From the NCBI GenBank assembly GCA_015519965.1, contig WIAM01000009.1, positions 1-33,971 on the forward strand: a DNA stretch of 33,971 bases, in the 5' to 3' direction. The notes below the pieces were generated by a model. That model was not told the DNA's origin. It saw only the letters and a program-made list of their open reading frames with translations, and searched no databases. This stretch comes from Thermaceae bacterium. GTDB taxonomy: Bacteria > Deinococcota > Deinococci > Deinococcales > Marinithermaceae. Below, piece after piece: positions 8,313 to 18,720 of the stretch. Position 1 is the first letter of the stretch; each line of letters opens with the position of its first letter. The translations under genes and the position numbers were made by a program.

Positions 8313-8759
8313 TCACAGGAGCAACGCCAAGATCCGACTCGCTCTCGCCCAGTGTTCGGTCTGAGGATTTTTAAGCTCGGGGTCGATCTCGCGCAGCACC
8401 TTGGCGGTGGCGACCACCAACGCCCCGGCGAGCTTGGGCAGCATCTCGCGCACGTCCTCGCCGACCTCGAGGTCGAGCGGGGGCAGCTTGGAGAGCCGCT
8501 CGAGCACCGGCTCGAGTCTGAGGGCCACGTCCAGATCTTCAAAATCGCGCAAGGTTTGCTCAAGGCCCTTGGTGATGGGCAAATCGGCCCGGTGGATCAC
8601 GTCGCGACCGTTGAACTTGGCGTTCTTCTCGGCCACCACCAAAAGATCGTGGAGCTTCTGGGTCAAGAGCTCGGAAAGCCGCTTGAGGTCGGACTTATCG
8701 ACGTCGATCGATGCCGCGAGGCGAAAGAGGCGTTCGAACTCGCTCACCGCCATCAACAC
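8313..8759 (-). CDS. DUF1931 histone-fold protein
   Basis: 148 residues. The sequence EFERLFRLAASIDVDKSDLK, VAEKNAKFNGRDVIHRADLP, PPLDLEVGEDVREMLPKLAG and NPQTEHWARA matches the Thermus/Aquifex DUF1931 family, whose structures show two histone-fold units in one chain. DNA binding or a structural role is plausible but not established. GTG 8759 was chosen because the Thermus homologue, as I remember it, begins at the equivalent place and GGGGG lies 7 nt upstream; ATG 8753 is the alternative. The gene follows Hsp20 by 20 bp, in one operon with baeRF. Confidence 0.88.
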   Translation of the reverse strand: MLMAVSEFERLFRLAASIDVDKSDLKRLSELLTQKLHDLLVVAEKNAKFNGRDVIHRADLPITKGLEQTLRDFEDLDVALRLEPVLERLSKLPPLDLEVGEDVREMLPKLAGALVVATAKVLREIDPELKNPQTEHWARASRILALLL

Positions 8760-8779
8760 GCTGCCACCCCCTTCCCGCA

Positions 8780-9220
8780 TCACGGCTCGACCTGAATGGT
8801 CACTTTCTTGGGCTTCGTCTCCTCGGCCCTCGGTACGTGCAGGTAGAGCACGCCGTGTTTAAAGCGCGCTTCCACCTTCCCCAGGTCGAAGGTCGAAGGC
8901 ACGGCGAAGGAGCGGATAAAGGTGCCGTAGGGTCCCTCGACCCGGTGCCAGGTGACGCCTTCTCTCTCTTCGAAGGGTCGCTCCGCGCGCAGGGTCAGGG
9001 TCTCGTCCTCGGCGGTTACGTCGACCTTCGCCGGATCGACCCCCGGCAGATAGACGGCAAAGTGCAAGCCCTGCTCGTCTTCCCACACATCCACCAGCGG
9101 CGCGAAGGTGCGACCCTCCGAGCGGCCCACGACGCTCGGGCCCATCATGCGCTGGATGCGCTCCTGCAGCTCCTCGATCTCACGGATCGGATCCCATCCC
9201 ATGGCTCGCCTCATTTCCAT
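8780..9220 (-). CDS. Small heat-shock protein Hsp20
   Basis: 146 residues with an alpha-crystallin domain at about 40-140: PLVDVWEDEQGLHFAVYLPG, VDVTAEDETLTLRAERPFEE, SFAVPSTFDLGKVEARFKHG and VLYLHVP, followed by a short tail. Such proteins hold unfolding proteins as an ATP-independent chaperone. The canonical C-terminal I-x-I/V is present as IQV, close to the end. ATG 9220 has GGGGAGGTGA just upstream. It starts 9 bp after the baeRF gene stop, so both share the promoter near 10470. Confidence 0.95.
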   Translation of the reverse strand: MEMRRAMGWDPIREIEELQERIQRMMGPSVVGRSEGRTFAPLVDVWEDEQGLHFAVYLPGVDPAKVDVTAEDETLTLRAERPFEEREGVTWHRVEGPYGTFIRSFAVPSTFDLGKVEARFKHGVLYLHVPRAEETKPKKVTIQVEP

Positions 9221-9229
9221 TCACCTCCC

Positions 9230-10378
9230 CTACCACCGCAAAAGCGCGGCCAAACCACCGAACTCTTTTTCAAGCCTGGCTCCGCTCTCCCCGCGCATGA
9301 ACTCGATTCGAGCCCCCCACGCGAGGGCCAGATCGGCGATGATCTCTTTGAGAAGACGCTTTTCCGGGTCATTGCACACCGAGCTGAGGGCTTCCGGCGA
9401 AACGCCCGCCAGCTGCTGGTCCGGGCAGTAGAACACCTCCGTCCGGGCATCCCAGGGCACCGCCAAAACGTGCACCTGGCCCCGGCCGAGGGCCTCGAGG
9501 ACCGGCCCCACGCCCCAAACCCCCTTTTCCCGGATGGCATCGAGGAGCCGCATCTCTTCCTCGCGCTCGACCGCCTCGATCAGCGGGCGCACCCGCTCGA
9601 GGACGGCGCTCGCCGGCACCCGGCTGCCCCCGGGGGCGCCGACGTGCCCGACCACTTTGCGCCTGGCCGCCTTGGAGAGGAAGGTTTCGAAGTAGCGCGT
9701 CTCCTCAGCGACGCCCATCAGGATGACCCTCGAGGCGCCGACCTCGTCCAACCAGCGCTCAAGATCAGCGGCGAGGGCCTTGTAAAAGCGGTGGGTCCAG
9801 GCCATAAGCCGGCGGTCGAACTTATCGGTGGCGGCGCCGCCCCGGGCCTGCACCCCTTGGGGGGTGCCGGGTTTGGCCTCGGAGAGCCGGCGCCAGGCCT
9901 CGGGATCGACCGCCCGGAAGGCGTCGAGGGCCTCGCGAATCTCGCCCATGAAGACTTCGAAAACCCGCCAGCGCTCCCGATCGAGCAACACCACCGCATA
10001 GCGCTCGTACTCATCGAGCGCGAGGAGGAGCGGCGCCAGGTAGGGTTCGCCGTAGCGGGCCTCCACCAGGCCGCGCACCGGATCGACGACCGGCAGGAGG
10101 ACGCCGAGGTCGAAGACCTCGAGGAAATCCTCGCCAGCGAAGATCGCCCGGGTGAGCGCCTCTGGCGCATCGTGTTCCAGACGCTCGAGGACCCTGGCCA
10201 TCAGCGTCTCCGGCACCCCCAGGCGCTTCATCGTCTCCTTGGCCCGAATAAGGTAAGGCTTTTTCTTTGAACCTTGCGGCGCTGCCTCCACCTCTCTGAG
10301 CGCGACGTAGAGCGAGAGAACGGGCGCCTTCGCATCAACCAGGGAACGGATACGTTCGATCTCTGCTCGACCCAGCAC
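9230..10378 (-). CDS. baeRF (bacterial eRF1/Pelota-like) family protein
   Basis: 382 residues. LSLYVALREVEAAPQGSKKK at the start, a central domain with RYAVVLLDRERWRVFEVFMG, a long charged stretch (KFDRRLMAWTHRFYKALAAD), VILMGVAEETRYFETFL, and a final GRGQVHVLAVPWDARTEVFY domain resemble the bacterial relatives of archaeo-eukaryotic release factor 1 (baeRF; VLRF1 is a related group). These are thought to act at ribosomes, possibly in stalled-ribosome release. The GTG at 10378 has GGAGG 6 nt upstream. Heading an operon with Hsp20 and a histone-fold protein suggests a role in protein-damage stress. Confidence 0.75.
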   Translation of the reverse strand: MLGRAEIERIRSLVDAKAPVLSLYVALREVEAAPQGSKKKPYLIRAKETMKRLGVPETLMARVLERLEHDAPEALTRAIFAGEDFLEVFDLGVLLPVVDPVRGLVEARYGEPYLAPLLLALDEYERYAVVLLDRERWRVFEVFMGEIREALDAFRAVDPEAWRRLSEAKPGTPQGVQARGGAATDKFDRRLMAWTHRFYKALAADLERWLDEVGASRVILMGVAEETRYFETFLSKAARRKVVGHVGAPGGSRVPASAVLERVRPLIEAVEREEEMRLLDAIREKGVWGVGPVLEALGRGQVHVLAVPWDARTEVFYCPDQQLAGVSPEALSSVCNDPEKRLLKEIIADLALAWGARIEFMRGESGARLEKEFGGLAALLRW

Positions 10379-10459
10379 CGGATACCTCCTTTCCCCAAGG
10401 CATATGCGCTGAACCTGTACCGACGCGGCCTTCGCCGAGCGCCTCGCCCTTCACGTACA

Positions 10460-10490
10460 AGCTTAGCTTTTTGATATATGTTATGTCAAG
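10460..10490 (-). promoter_or_regulatory. Promoter of the baeRF-Hsp20-histone operon with HAIR-like dyad
   Basis: On the minus strand -35 TTGACA (plus 10484-10489) and -10 TAAGCT (plus 10460-10465) are 18 bp apart. Overlapping the -35, plus 10470-10490 reads TTTGATA-N7-TGTCAAG, resembling the HspR box CTTGAGT-N7-ACTCAAG in overall size and in the TTGA/TCAAG halves, with several mismatches. HspR control is an inference. The leader to the start codon is about 75 nt. Confidence 0.6.
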
Positions 10491-10537
10491 TAGATTGCGC
10501 TTATTAACTCACAACCTCCGGGGATCGGGGCGCTCGC

Positions 10538-10566
10538 TTGACAGGGGCCGTCGCTGCTTTCATACT
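10538..10566 (+). promoter_or_regulatory. Strong sigma-70 promoter, leaderless lipoprotein gene
   Basis: TTGACA (10538-10543), a 17-bp spacer, and CATACT (10561-10566). The ATG at 10575 is only 8 nt past the -10 and lacks a Shine-Dalgarno, so the mRNA probably starts at or next to the A of the ATG. Confidence 0.75.
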
Positions 10567-10574
10567 TTTCATAA

Positions 10575-11288
10575 ATGCCCCAAGCCTGGCGCTCGCTGAC
10601 GAAACTGGCGTTCGCCGTTTTCGCATTCCCCTTTGCCGCCCTGCTCTCTGGTTGCGGTCTCGGCGATGGGGATTTCGCCTGCGCCTTCAGCCCGGGCGCG
10701 GCCCCGGTCCTGGAAAACCTGATCGTGGACTTTGCCCCCTACGACCCCACCACCGGTCGGGCCGGAGCCTTCATTTTCGATCGGCAGGAGGATAAGGTCT
10801 TCCTCGAGTTCAACGCCGTGGTCGGTGGCCCGACCGGACCAAAGACGCTCCCCACCTTCGAATACCGGGTGGACCCGCAGGCCAACGTCTACGCCCCCAT
10901 CGACGGCACCGTGGTCCGATTCGTCTACCAACCGGACACAGCCGACTACGAGATCGGTTTCGCCCAGAACGGAAGCGCCTGCGAAACGGTTTCCATCGAT
11001 CACGTCAAAGCGCCGACGGTCGGCCAGGGGGATGCCGTGAGCGCGGGAAAAGTCGTGGGCAGGCCGGGAAGCTGGAGCGCCAACTTGGGTCGGGTCGAGT
11101 TGATGGTCACGATCGGGCGCGTGGCCTACTGTCCATTCTCGTACTTCGATCCCGCCAAGAAAAGCGTTTACGAACAAAAGATCAAGCAGCTCATGGCCGA
11201 CTGGGAAACGTTTAAGGGCGATCCCACCATTTACGACGAGGCAGCCATGGTCCTCCCGGGCTGCCTCGGCCTGACCGGGACGCCATGA
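10575..11288 (+). CDS. Lipoprotein with M23-peptidase-like, probably inactive domain
   Basis: 237 residues. A lipoprotein signal ends in LLSGC (lipidated C27). After a proline-rich beta stretch, VYAPIDGTVVRFVY and IDHVKAPTVGQGDAVSAGKV resemble the beta-hairpin repeats of the lysostaphin-type (M23/hybrid-motif) fold, including the V-x-x-G-D-x-V-x-x-G signature. The zinc ligands of active M23 enzymes (HxxxD and HxH) are not seen, so a non-catalytic cell-envelope role is more likely. Leaderless start at 10575. The following TPR gene has its own promoter. Confidence 0.65.
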   Translation: MPQAWRSLTKLAFAVFAFPFAALLSGCGLGDGDFACAFSPGAAPVLENLIVDFAPYDPTTGRAGAFIFDRQEDKVFLEFNAVVGGPTGPKTLPTFEYRVDPQANVYAPIDGTVVRFVYQPDTADYEIGFAQNGSACETVSIDHVKAPTVGQGDAVSAGKVVGRPGSWSANLGRVELMVTIGRVAYCPFSYFDPAKKSVYEQKIKQLMADWETFKGDPTIYDEAAMVLPGCLGLTGTP

Positions 11289-11314
11289 CCGCACCCGCCG
11301 CAATCGCTTAGAAT
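11285..11314 (+). promoter_or_regulatory. Putative promoter of TPR gene
   Basis: ATGACC (11285-11290), 18-bp spacer, TAGAAT (11309-11314), then TTAGGAGG as a Shine-Dalgarno upstream of ATG 11340. The -35 overlaps the stop of the preceding gene. It is one of the few leadered starts here. Confidence 0.45.
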
Positions 11315-11339
11315 GCGCCCATAGTTAGGAGGCGAAAAC

Positions 11340-12023
11340 ATGCGATGGATTCTAGCCGCCACACTCCTTTTGACCCTGGCCTTCGCAAACCCAGCCGATC
11401 TCCTCCGCCAGGGAGATTTCCAGGCAGCTTACCGCTCGGGCCTCGAGGCCGGAGACGCCCAGAGCTACGTCCTCGCCGCCCGGGCCGCGAGCTTTTACGC
11501 CATGTACCAGGCTAAGGATGACCGGGACCGCGCCGATTGGTTCGCCAAAGCCGAGGCCGCGGCCAAAAAAGCCATCGAACTCGACAGCCAAAACGCCGAG
11601 GGCTACTTCGAACTGGCGCGGGCGCTGGGTCGCCTGGCCCAGTACCGGGGGATTTTGCAAAGCCTCTCCCTGGCCTCGGCGGTCCGCGACAACCTGGAAA
11701 AGGCGCTAGAAAGAAACCCCGACCACGCCGGGGCCCGGGTCGCGCTGGCGCTTTGGAACCTCGAGCTCTCGCAAAAGGGGGTTGGCTGGCTCTACGGCGC
11801 GAGCATCGGCCGGGTGGTGCCCCTTTTTGAAAAGGCAATCCGTTTGGAACCGGAAGAGATCATCCACAGGACCGAGTTCGCCCGGGCCCTCCTTCGCCTG
11901 GGCCAGCGGGACCTTGCCCTTGAACAGCTGAGGGTGGCTTTGAAGCTGAAGGCCAAGGATGCCCGCGATCGCTACGAGCAAGCCTGGGCCGAGCAAAAGC
12001 TCCAGGAACTCGAGCAACGTTGA
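11340..12023 (+). CDS. Exported TPR-repeat protein
   Basis: 227 residues. A short signal peptide (RWILAATLLLTLAFA, cleavage near residue 16) is followed by TPR-like helix pairs: KAEAAAKKAIELDSQNAEGY, NLEKALERNPDHAGARVALA, VPLFEKAIRLEPEEIIHRTE and LALEQLRVALKLKAKDARDR. It should act in the periplasm as a protein-protein scaffold. Partner unknown. TTAGGAGG 8 nt upstream supports ATG 11340. Its stop codon forms the first bases of dispersed repeat copy B. Confidence 0.85.
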   Translation: MRWILAATLLLTLAFANPADLLRQGDFQAAYRSGLEAGDAQSYVLAARAASFYAMYQAKDDRDRADWFAKAEAAAKKAIELDSQNAEGYFELARALGRLAQYRGILQSLSLASAVRDNLEKALERNPDHAGARVALALWNLELSQKGVGWLYGASIGRVVPLFEKAIRLEPEEIIHRTEFARALLRLGQRDLALEQLRVALKLKAKDARDRYEQAWAEQKLQELEQR

Positions 12024-12116
12024 GCGAGCGCCCGCGAGCTTTTCAACATACCGATGCGAGGTTTGCGGTGTTTTGCGTCTACCCCGAGCTCCCGCCGCGG
12101 CCAAAGCCGCGGCGGG
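12021..12116. repeat. Dispersed stem-loop repeat, copy B
   Basis: Shares CGAGCTTTTCAACA, CCGATGCGAG and TTTGCGT with copy A at 2227. It ends in a perfect 11-bp stem CCCGCCGCGGC (12091-12101), loop CAAA, GCCGCGGCGGG (12106-12116), structurally equivalent to copy A. It fills the gap between the TPR gene and the next exported protein and may work as a terminator there, though no T-run follows. Confidence 0.6.
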
Positions 12117-12167
12117 GCATTCCACCGGCGTCCCCGGCCGTGGATCGTCCCGACGCTTTTTGCTTGG

Positions 12168-14917
<2,750 letters not shown>

Positions 14918-15003
14918 TCAAGCCAGGCGCGGCTTTTTCACGACCCCTGCAGAGGCGAGAAATGCAGTCGCACCTCATGTAAACTTAATTTTGGAGGTGT
15001 AAA

Positions 15004-16125
15004 ATGCGCGGTCCTAGATTGTATTCCCTTTTGGGGCTGCTCATCCTGGCGCTCGGCGCCTGCAATTCTCAGACCGGCACCGGCCCGTCCACGGGAAATT
15101 GGACCAGCACCCAGTTCAACCAGGCTTGGTCCCAACAAACCCAGAACTTCAGTAGTATTTCCCAAAACCTCCAGCAGGACCCGGCCTTCCAGGCCCTCAG
15201 CTCGGCGCCGATCACCACCACGACGCCATCCATCCTCACCAGCGCTTTCGTCGCCAGGGTCTCCCTAGCCGCAGTGCTACAAGGGCTGATCAAGCCTGTA
15301 GCCGTTCGGGCCCTGGCGACGAACAGTCTCCCGAGGGGCGGTTTTGACTTCACCACAACGCCACCTTCCACTTACAGCCCTTCGACACCCATCGATCTCG
15401 AGTACAAGTGGGCGACCCAGGGTGGCCAGACCACCCTCTTGTCGGTTGACTGGGACAAAGGCGGCACACCAACCGTGAACGCCACCGACCCCCAGAACAA
15501 CGTCCAGGAACTCCCCCAGTCGGCCTCAGCCGTACTCACGGTCGGCACGACCCAGGGTGCGAGCGCCGACCTCAGCGCCAGTTGGTACACCTGCGGCAGC
15601 ACCCCCATCACCGAACCGACCGCCCTCAGCACCACCGGCTCGATCGGCGTGAACGACACGCTGAGCTGGAACTTGAGCTACCAGGTGCAGGAGGGGGCGA
15701 CCGACGTTTTGACCAGCAACTTCACTCTTACCACCACCTCGGGCAGCGATTCAGCCAGCGTGGGTTGGGACGCCCGCCTCGAGGGCACCCTCACCCGCGG
15801 CCTCGACTGCTTCATCAAGGACTTCACGCCCCAAAACGCCACCCTAAAGTTCACCAGCAGCAGCAACGTCGGAGGCAATCAGGAGTCCTTCGTCTTCGAT
15901 ATCACGATCACCAACATGGTCTTTGACGCCGCGGGCAACCCCACCTCGATCGACGTCATCGGATCGATCAAGGTCAACGGCCAAACCGCAGTAACCTTCC
16001 AAGGCACGCTCGACGACATGAGCAGCACCTGCCCCGGCGCTCACGTAACCCTTACCTTCAGCAACACCACCATGACTCTGCAGCAGTGGCTGCAAAGCCA
16101 GAGTTACTGTACCGCCGGCCCCTGA
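15004..16125 (+). CDS. Lipoprotein of unknown function, Ser/Thr-rich
   Basis: 373 residues. A lipoprotein signal ends in ALGAC (C20). The mature protein is very rich in Ser, Thr, Gln and Asn (SQTGTGPSTGNWTSTQFNQA), then forms repeated beta strands (for example SWNLSYQVQEGATDVLTSNF, ASVGWDARLEGTLTRGLDCF) with three conserved-looking Cys. A cell-surface beta-sandwich is likely. No family recognised. ATG 15004 has GGAGGTG 4 nt upstream, and TAAACT at 14980-14985 is a possible -10. Confidence 0.75.
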   Translation: MRGPRLYSLLGLLILALGACNSQTGTGPSTGNWTSTQFNQAWSQQTQNFSSISQNLQQDPAFQALSSAPITTTTPSILTSAFVARVSLAAVLQGLIKPVAVRALATNSLPRGGFDFTTTPPSTYSPSTPIDLEYKWATQGGQTTLLSVDWDKGGTPTVNATDPQNNVQELPQSASAVLTVGTTQGASADLSASWYTCGSTPITEPTALSTTGSIGVNDTLSWNLSYQVQEGATDVLTSNFTLTTTSGSDSASVGWDARLEGTLTRGLDCFIKDFTPQNATLKFTSSSNVGGNQESFVFDITITNMVFDAAGNPTSIDVIGSIKVNGQTAVTFQGTLDDMSSTCPGAHVTLTFSNTTMTLQQWLQSQSYCTAGP

Positions 16126-16139
16126 GTTCCGGCTCGCCG

Positions 16140-16170
16140 ATCGCCCCGGGTGCCCGGCACCCGGGGCGAT
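16140..16170 (+). terminator. Strong hairpin after lipoprotein gene
   Basis: ATCGCCCCGGGTGC (16140-16153), loop CCG, GCACCCGGGGCGAT (16157-16170): a perfect 14-bp stem, 15 nt past the stop. A second stem, ATCGCTGG (16176-16183) and CCAGTGAT (16192-16199) with one G-T pair, follows at once. No T-run comes right after the first stem. Confidence 0.55.
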
Positions 16171-16234
16171 GAATTATCGCTGGTCTTTACGCCAGTGATT
16201 CCGAATGCTATTAAAAAAGTGCAGGGGTGAAAAC

Positions 16235-17014
16235 ATGCGAAGGGTCCAAGTACTGGCACTCGCTGGCTTGAGCGCGTTTCTCGCTGCCTGCGCGCCCTCG
16301 GTTCAGGTCGAACCCCTCCCGGAGATCAGGGTGACGCTCCCAGTCCCAAACCCCCAAATCCGGGTGCTCCCCGAAAACCCCCTGCCCGCGCCGGGCAAGG
16401 TCTTCCGGGACGACTTCGCGACGTATCCCACGGGCGCAATCCTACCGGTGGTGGCCTCAAAACGGTACGGCCTTCTCGCCTTTAATCCCAACTGGAGGAA
16501 AATTTCCGTCGTGGAAGCCTTCGATGCCAACGGCAAGCTGGATAAAGCCGTGCGGATCGAAGGCGGGGTCGGCGAGGGATTCCTGACCACCGGCGCCGAC
16601 GCCTGGACCGACTACGAGGTCAAACTCCGCCTCAAGGTCCAGGAAGCCTGCTGCACCGACAGCGGCGTCCGCATCCGGCTCTTCATGGACGGATCGGGAA
16701 ACAGGGCGCTTGAGCTCAAGATCGGCTACGAGGGCGTGCGCCTCGACAAGGTCGCGGGTGAGCAGCGATTCACGCTGATCGATCGTCGCGAGCTCGCCAA
16801 GACGGGTCGCGCCTTCCTTCGCGACCAAATCTGGCACCGGCTGCGCGTTGAGCTGCAATCGAGCGGGCGCGTGCGGGCCTGGCTGGACGATACGCTGATC
16901 GTCGACTGGACCGACCCCGACTACAAGACAGGGGGGTTCGGGATCGGGCCTAAGGCCACGACCTTCTTCCTCGATGACCTCGAGGTCCAACCCCTCACCG
17001 AATCGGCCGGGTGA
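16235..17014 (+). CDS. Lipoprotein with LamG/3-keto-disaccharide hydrolase-like fold
   Basis: 259 residues from ATG 16235 (upstream CAGGGGTGA). Lipobox LAAC (C19), then a Pro-rich linker. From about residue 55 the pattern RDDFATYPTGAILP, TDYEVKLRLKV, GVRIRLFMDGSGNRALELKI, WHRLRVELQSSGRVRAWLDD, DWTDPDYKTGGFGIGPKATT and FLDDLEVQPL is that of concanavalin-like beta-sandwich domains (LamG/DUF1080 type), which bind or process carbohydrate. Catalytic residues cannot be assigned. It is surface-anchored; the ligand is unknown. An upstream ATG at 16205 is in frame but gives a poor signal peptide. Confidence 0.75.
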   Translation: MRRVQVLALAGLSAFLAACAPSVQVEPLPEIRVTLPVPNPQIRVLPENPLPAPGKVFRDDFATYPTGAILPVVASKRYGLLAFNPNWRKISVVEAFDANGKLDKAVRIEGGVGEGFLTTGADAWTDYEVKLRLKVQEACCTDSGVRIRLFMDGSGNRALELKIGYEGVRLDKVAGEQRFTLIDRRELAKTGRAFLRDQIWHRLRVELQSSGRVRAWLDDTLIVDWTDPDYKTGGFGIGPKATTFFLDDLEVQPLTESAG

Positions 17015-17033
17015 ATAGTAAACTAACGCAAGT

Positions 17034-18035
17034 ATGGATTTTCATTCTGCGGCCGAGAGCCGCACCTTGATGGAGCGGTGCTGGGGCCGGGCGTACTGGT
17101 GGATCATGATCGTGGTGCTGGGAGCGGCCAGCGCCGCCCTCTTGCTTTCCAAGGACACCGCAGCCTGGCCGGCGGTCCTCGCCTTCGGCGCCTGGACCCT
17201 GGTCACTTTCCTGGCCGCGCGGCGCTGGCCCCGCCCGGCGCGGGTCGTGCACGCCCTGGGAACGATTCCCCTGAGCGCCCTTTACGTGACCGCCTCGTCC
17301 AACCTGGGCCCGGCGAGCAGTCACATGTACCTCCTCCTGACCTTTTTCCCCATCTACACGGCGAGCGCCGCGCTCGGACCCGCCGGCGCCGTTGCTGGCA
17401 TCGGCCTGGCGTGGATCTTTGGCGACCACATCCTTGACGCGAGCGAAACGCAGCTGGTGGGCCTGCTCTTTTGGGTGGTCGTCGGGTTCATCGGCCACGC
17501 CGCCAGGCACTTCGCCCAAATCATCGACCGCCAGTACCAAAAGATCACCGCCCTCTCGCTCACCGACCCCCTCACCGGCCTCGGCAACCGTCGAGCCCTC
17601 GAGGAGGACTACGCCCGCTTTCTCGCCCTGGCCAAAAGGCAAAACCTCCCGCTCACCCTGATCCTTTGGGACCTCAACGGCCTGAAGGCCATCAACGATC
17701 GCTTCGGCCACGCGGTCGGGGATGCCTACCTCAAGCACTTAGCCCGCACCCTACGCGAGAGCGCACGCCAGAGCGACGGCGTCTATAGAGTCGGGGGCGA
17801 TGAGTTCGCAAGCCTTCACCTCGGCCTCAAGAGCCCTGAACTCTACATCGAGCGGGTCAAAAAACGCTTCCCCGACGTGGCCGCCGGCTGGGCGGTGGCG
17901 GGCACCAACGGCGAGGGCTCAGACTTCCTGCGCGTGTTCGAGACGGCCGACCTCAGGCTCTACCAGGACAAACGGTCGAGCCAGGACCGAAGCAACGGAT
18001 TTGCCGGCATTTCCGCGGGAAACCTCGACGCCTGA
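17034..18035 (+). CDS. Membrane diguanylate cyclase (GGDEF)
   Basis: 333 residues. Five or so transmembrane helices (about 22-155) precede a GGDEF domain: LSLTDPLTGLGNRRALEEDY, LWDLNGLKAINDRFGHAVGD and YRVGGDEFAS (motif 254-258). RQSD at 245-248, five residues before GGDEF, is an intact product-inhibition I-site. It should make c-di-GMP from two GTP at the inner membrane. It resembles the GGDEF protein at 21438-22541, so the two are paralogues. TAAACT (17019-17024) ends 9 nt before the ATG with no Shine-Dalgarno, a possible leaderless start. Confidence 0.92.
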   Translation: MDFHSAAESRTLMERCWGRAYWWIMIVVLGAASAALLLSKDTAAWPAVLAFGAWTLVTFLAARRWPRPARVVHALGTIPLSALYVTASSNLGPASSHMYLLLTFFPIYTASAALGPAGAVAGIGLAWIFGDHILDASETQLVGLLFWVVVGFIGHAARHFAQIIDRQYQKITALSLTDPLTGLGNRRALEEDYARFLALAKRQNLPLTLILWDLNGLKAINDRFGHAVGDAYLKHLARTLRESARQSDGVYRVGGDEFASLHLGLKSPELYIERVKKRFPDVAAGWAVAGTNGEGSDFLRVFETADLRLYQDKRSSQDRSNGFAGISAGNLDA

Positions 18036-18053
18036 TCGGCGGGCGAAGCCCCT

Positions 18054-18716
18054 TTAGCCCGGGACCTGACGCCAGCCCCGCGCCTCGGCCTCTCGCCGGA
18101 GCCGGCGGGAAGTTCCAACCACCACCGCACGTTCAGCGAGCAAAAGAAGGGGCAGGTCGGCCGGCGTGTCGCCGAAAGCCAGCGCGGGCGCGCCGTCCAG
18201 GTGTCTTTGGACTCGTTCCGCTTTGACCCGGTCAACGTTCATCGGCCCGCCCAAACGCCCCGTCGCCCGCTCGCCGCGCATCTCGAGCGGGGTACCGAGG
18301 GCCTCCACCCCGGTCCCCAGCTGCTCGGCGAAAGCCTCGAGGACCGGCTGATAAGTCCCGGAAGCCAGGACGATGCGGTAGCCCTCGTCCCTCAAACGCA
18401 AAAGCTCCGCCACCACGCGCTCTCGCCGATGGGGCCAGAGTTCATGCGCCACCACCCAGCGTGCCATCTCCGAAAGCGCTTCCGCATCCATCCCCGCGAG
18501 CAACCCGGCCAGGTTTTTCATCCAGATATTTTGGTACCAGCGCTTGGGAATGACCCGAGCCTTGGCCAAAAGCGCACCCGGAAGGTGGAGGGCGAAAAAC
18601 CGGTCGTAAGCCCCGCTCATCCCCCGGGCCTTCAAAAAGCGCCCCACCCCCCGCCAGGTCTCGCCGGTGGTCAGGGTGCCTTCGAGGTCGAACACCGCGG
18701 CCTTGATCACACCCAC
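18054..18716 (-). CDS. HAD-family phosphatase-like protein (subfamily IB)
   Basis: 220 residues from GTG 18716 (GGGGGTGA 4 nt upstream); GTG 18710 is an alternative. HAD motif I is FDLEGTL, where the usual second Asp (general acid, DxDGT) is Glu. Motif II is LASGTYQP, motif III Lys is in DRVKAERVQ, motif IV is AFGDTPADLPLL. The helical cap between motifs I and II is of C1 type as in SerB-like enzymes. The D-to-E change may lower or alter phosphatase activity. It follows the MBL gene by 4 bp, in an operon with the FAH-family enzyme. Confidence 0.85.
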   Translation of the reverse strand: MGVIKAAVFDLEGTLTTGETWRGVGRFLKARGMSGAYDRFFALHLPGALLAKARVIPKRWYQNIWMKNLAGLLAGMDAEALSEMARWVVAHELWPHRRERVVAELLRLRDEGYRIVLASGTYQPVLEAFAEQLGTGVEALGTPLEMRGERATGRLGGPMNVDRVKAERVQRHLDGAPALAFGDTPADLPLLLLAERAVVVGTSRRLRREAEARGWRQVPG

Positions 18717-18720
18717 GGTC

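Noticed and set aside
8711-10270. 519-codon plus-strand frame opposite Hsp20 and baeRF genes
   Set aside because: Shadow of two recognisable minus-strand genes; no start signal and no family-like sequence.
12054-12167. Extended N-terminus of the exported protein at 12168
   Set aside because: Those codons lie in the dispersed repeat and hairpin; the Met at 12168 gives a proper signal peptide.
18041-18051. Small GGGC-GAA-GCCC hairpin between convergent genes as a terminator
   Set aside because: Only four base pairs with a short CTTT after it; too weak to call in GC-rich DNA.
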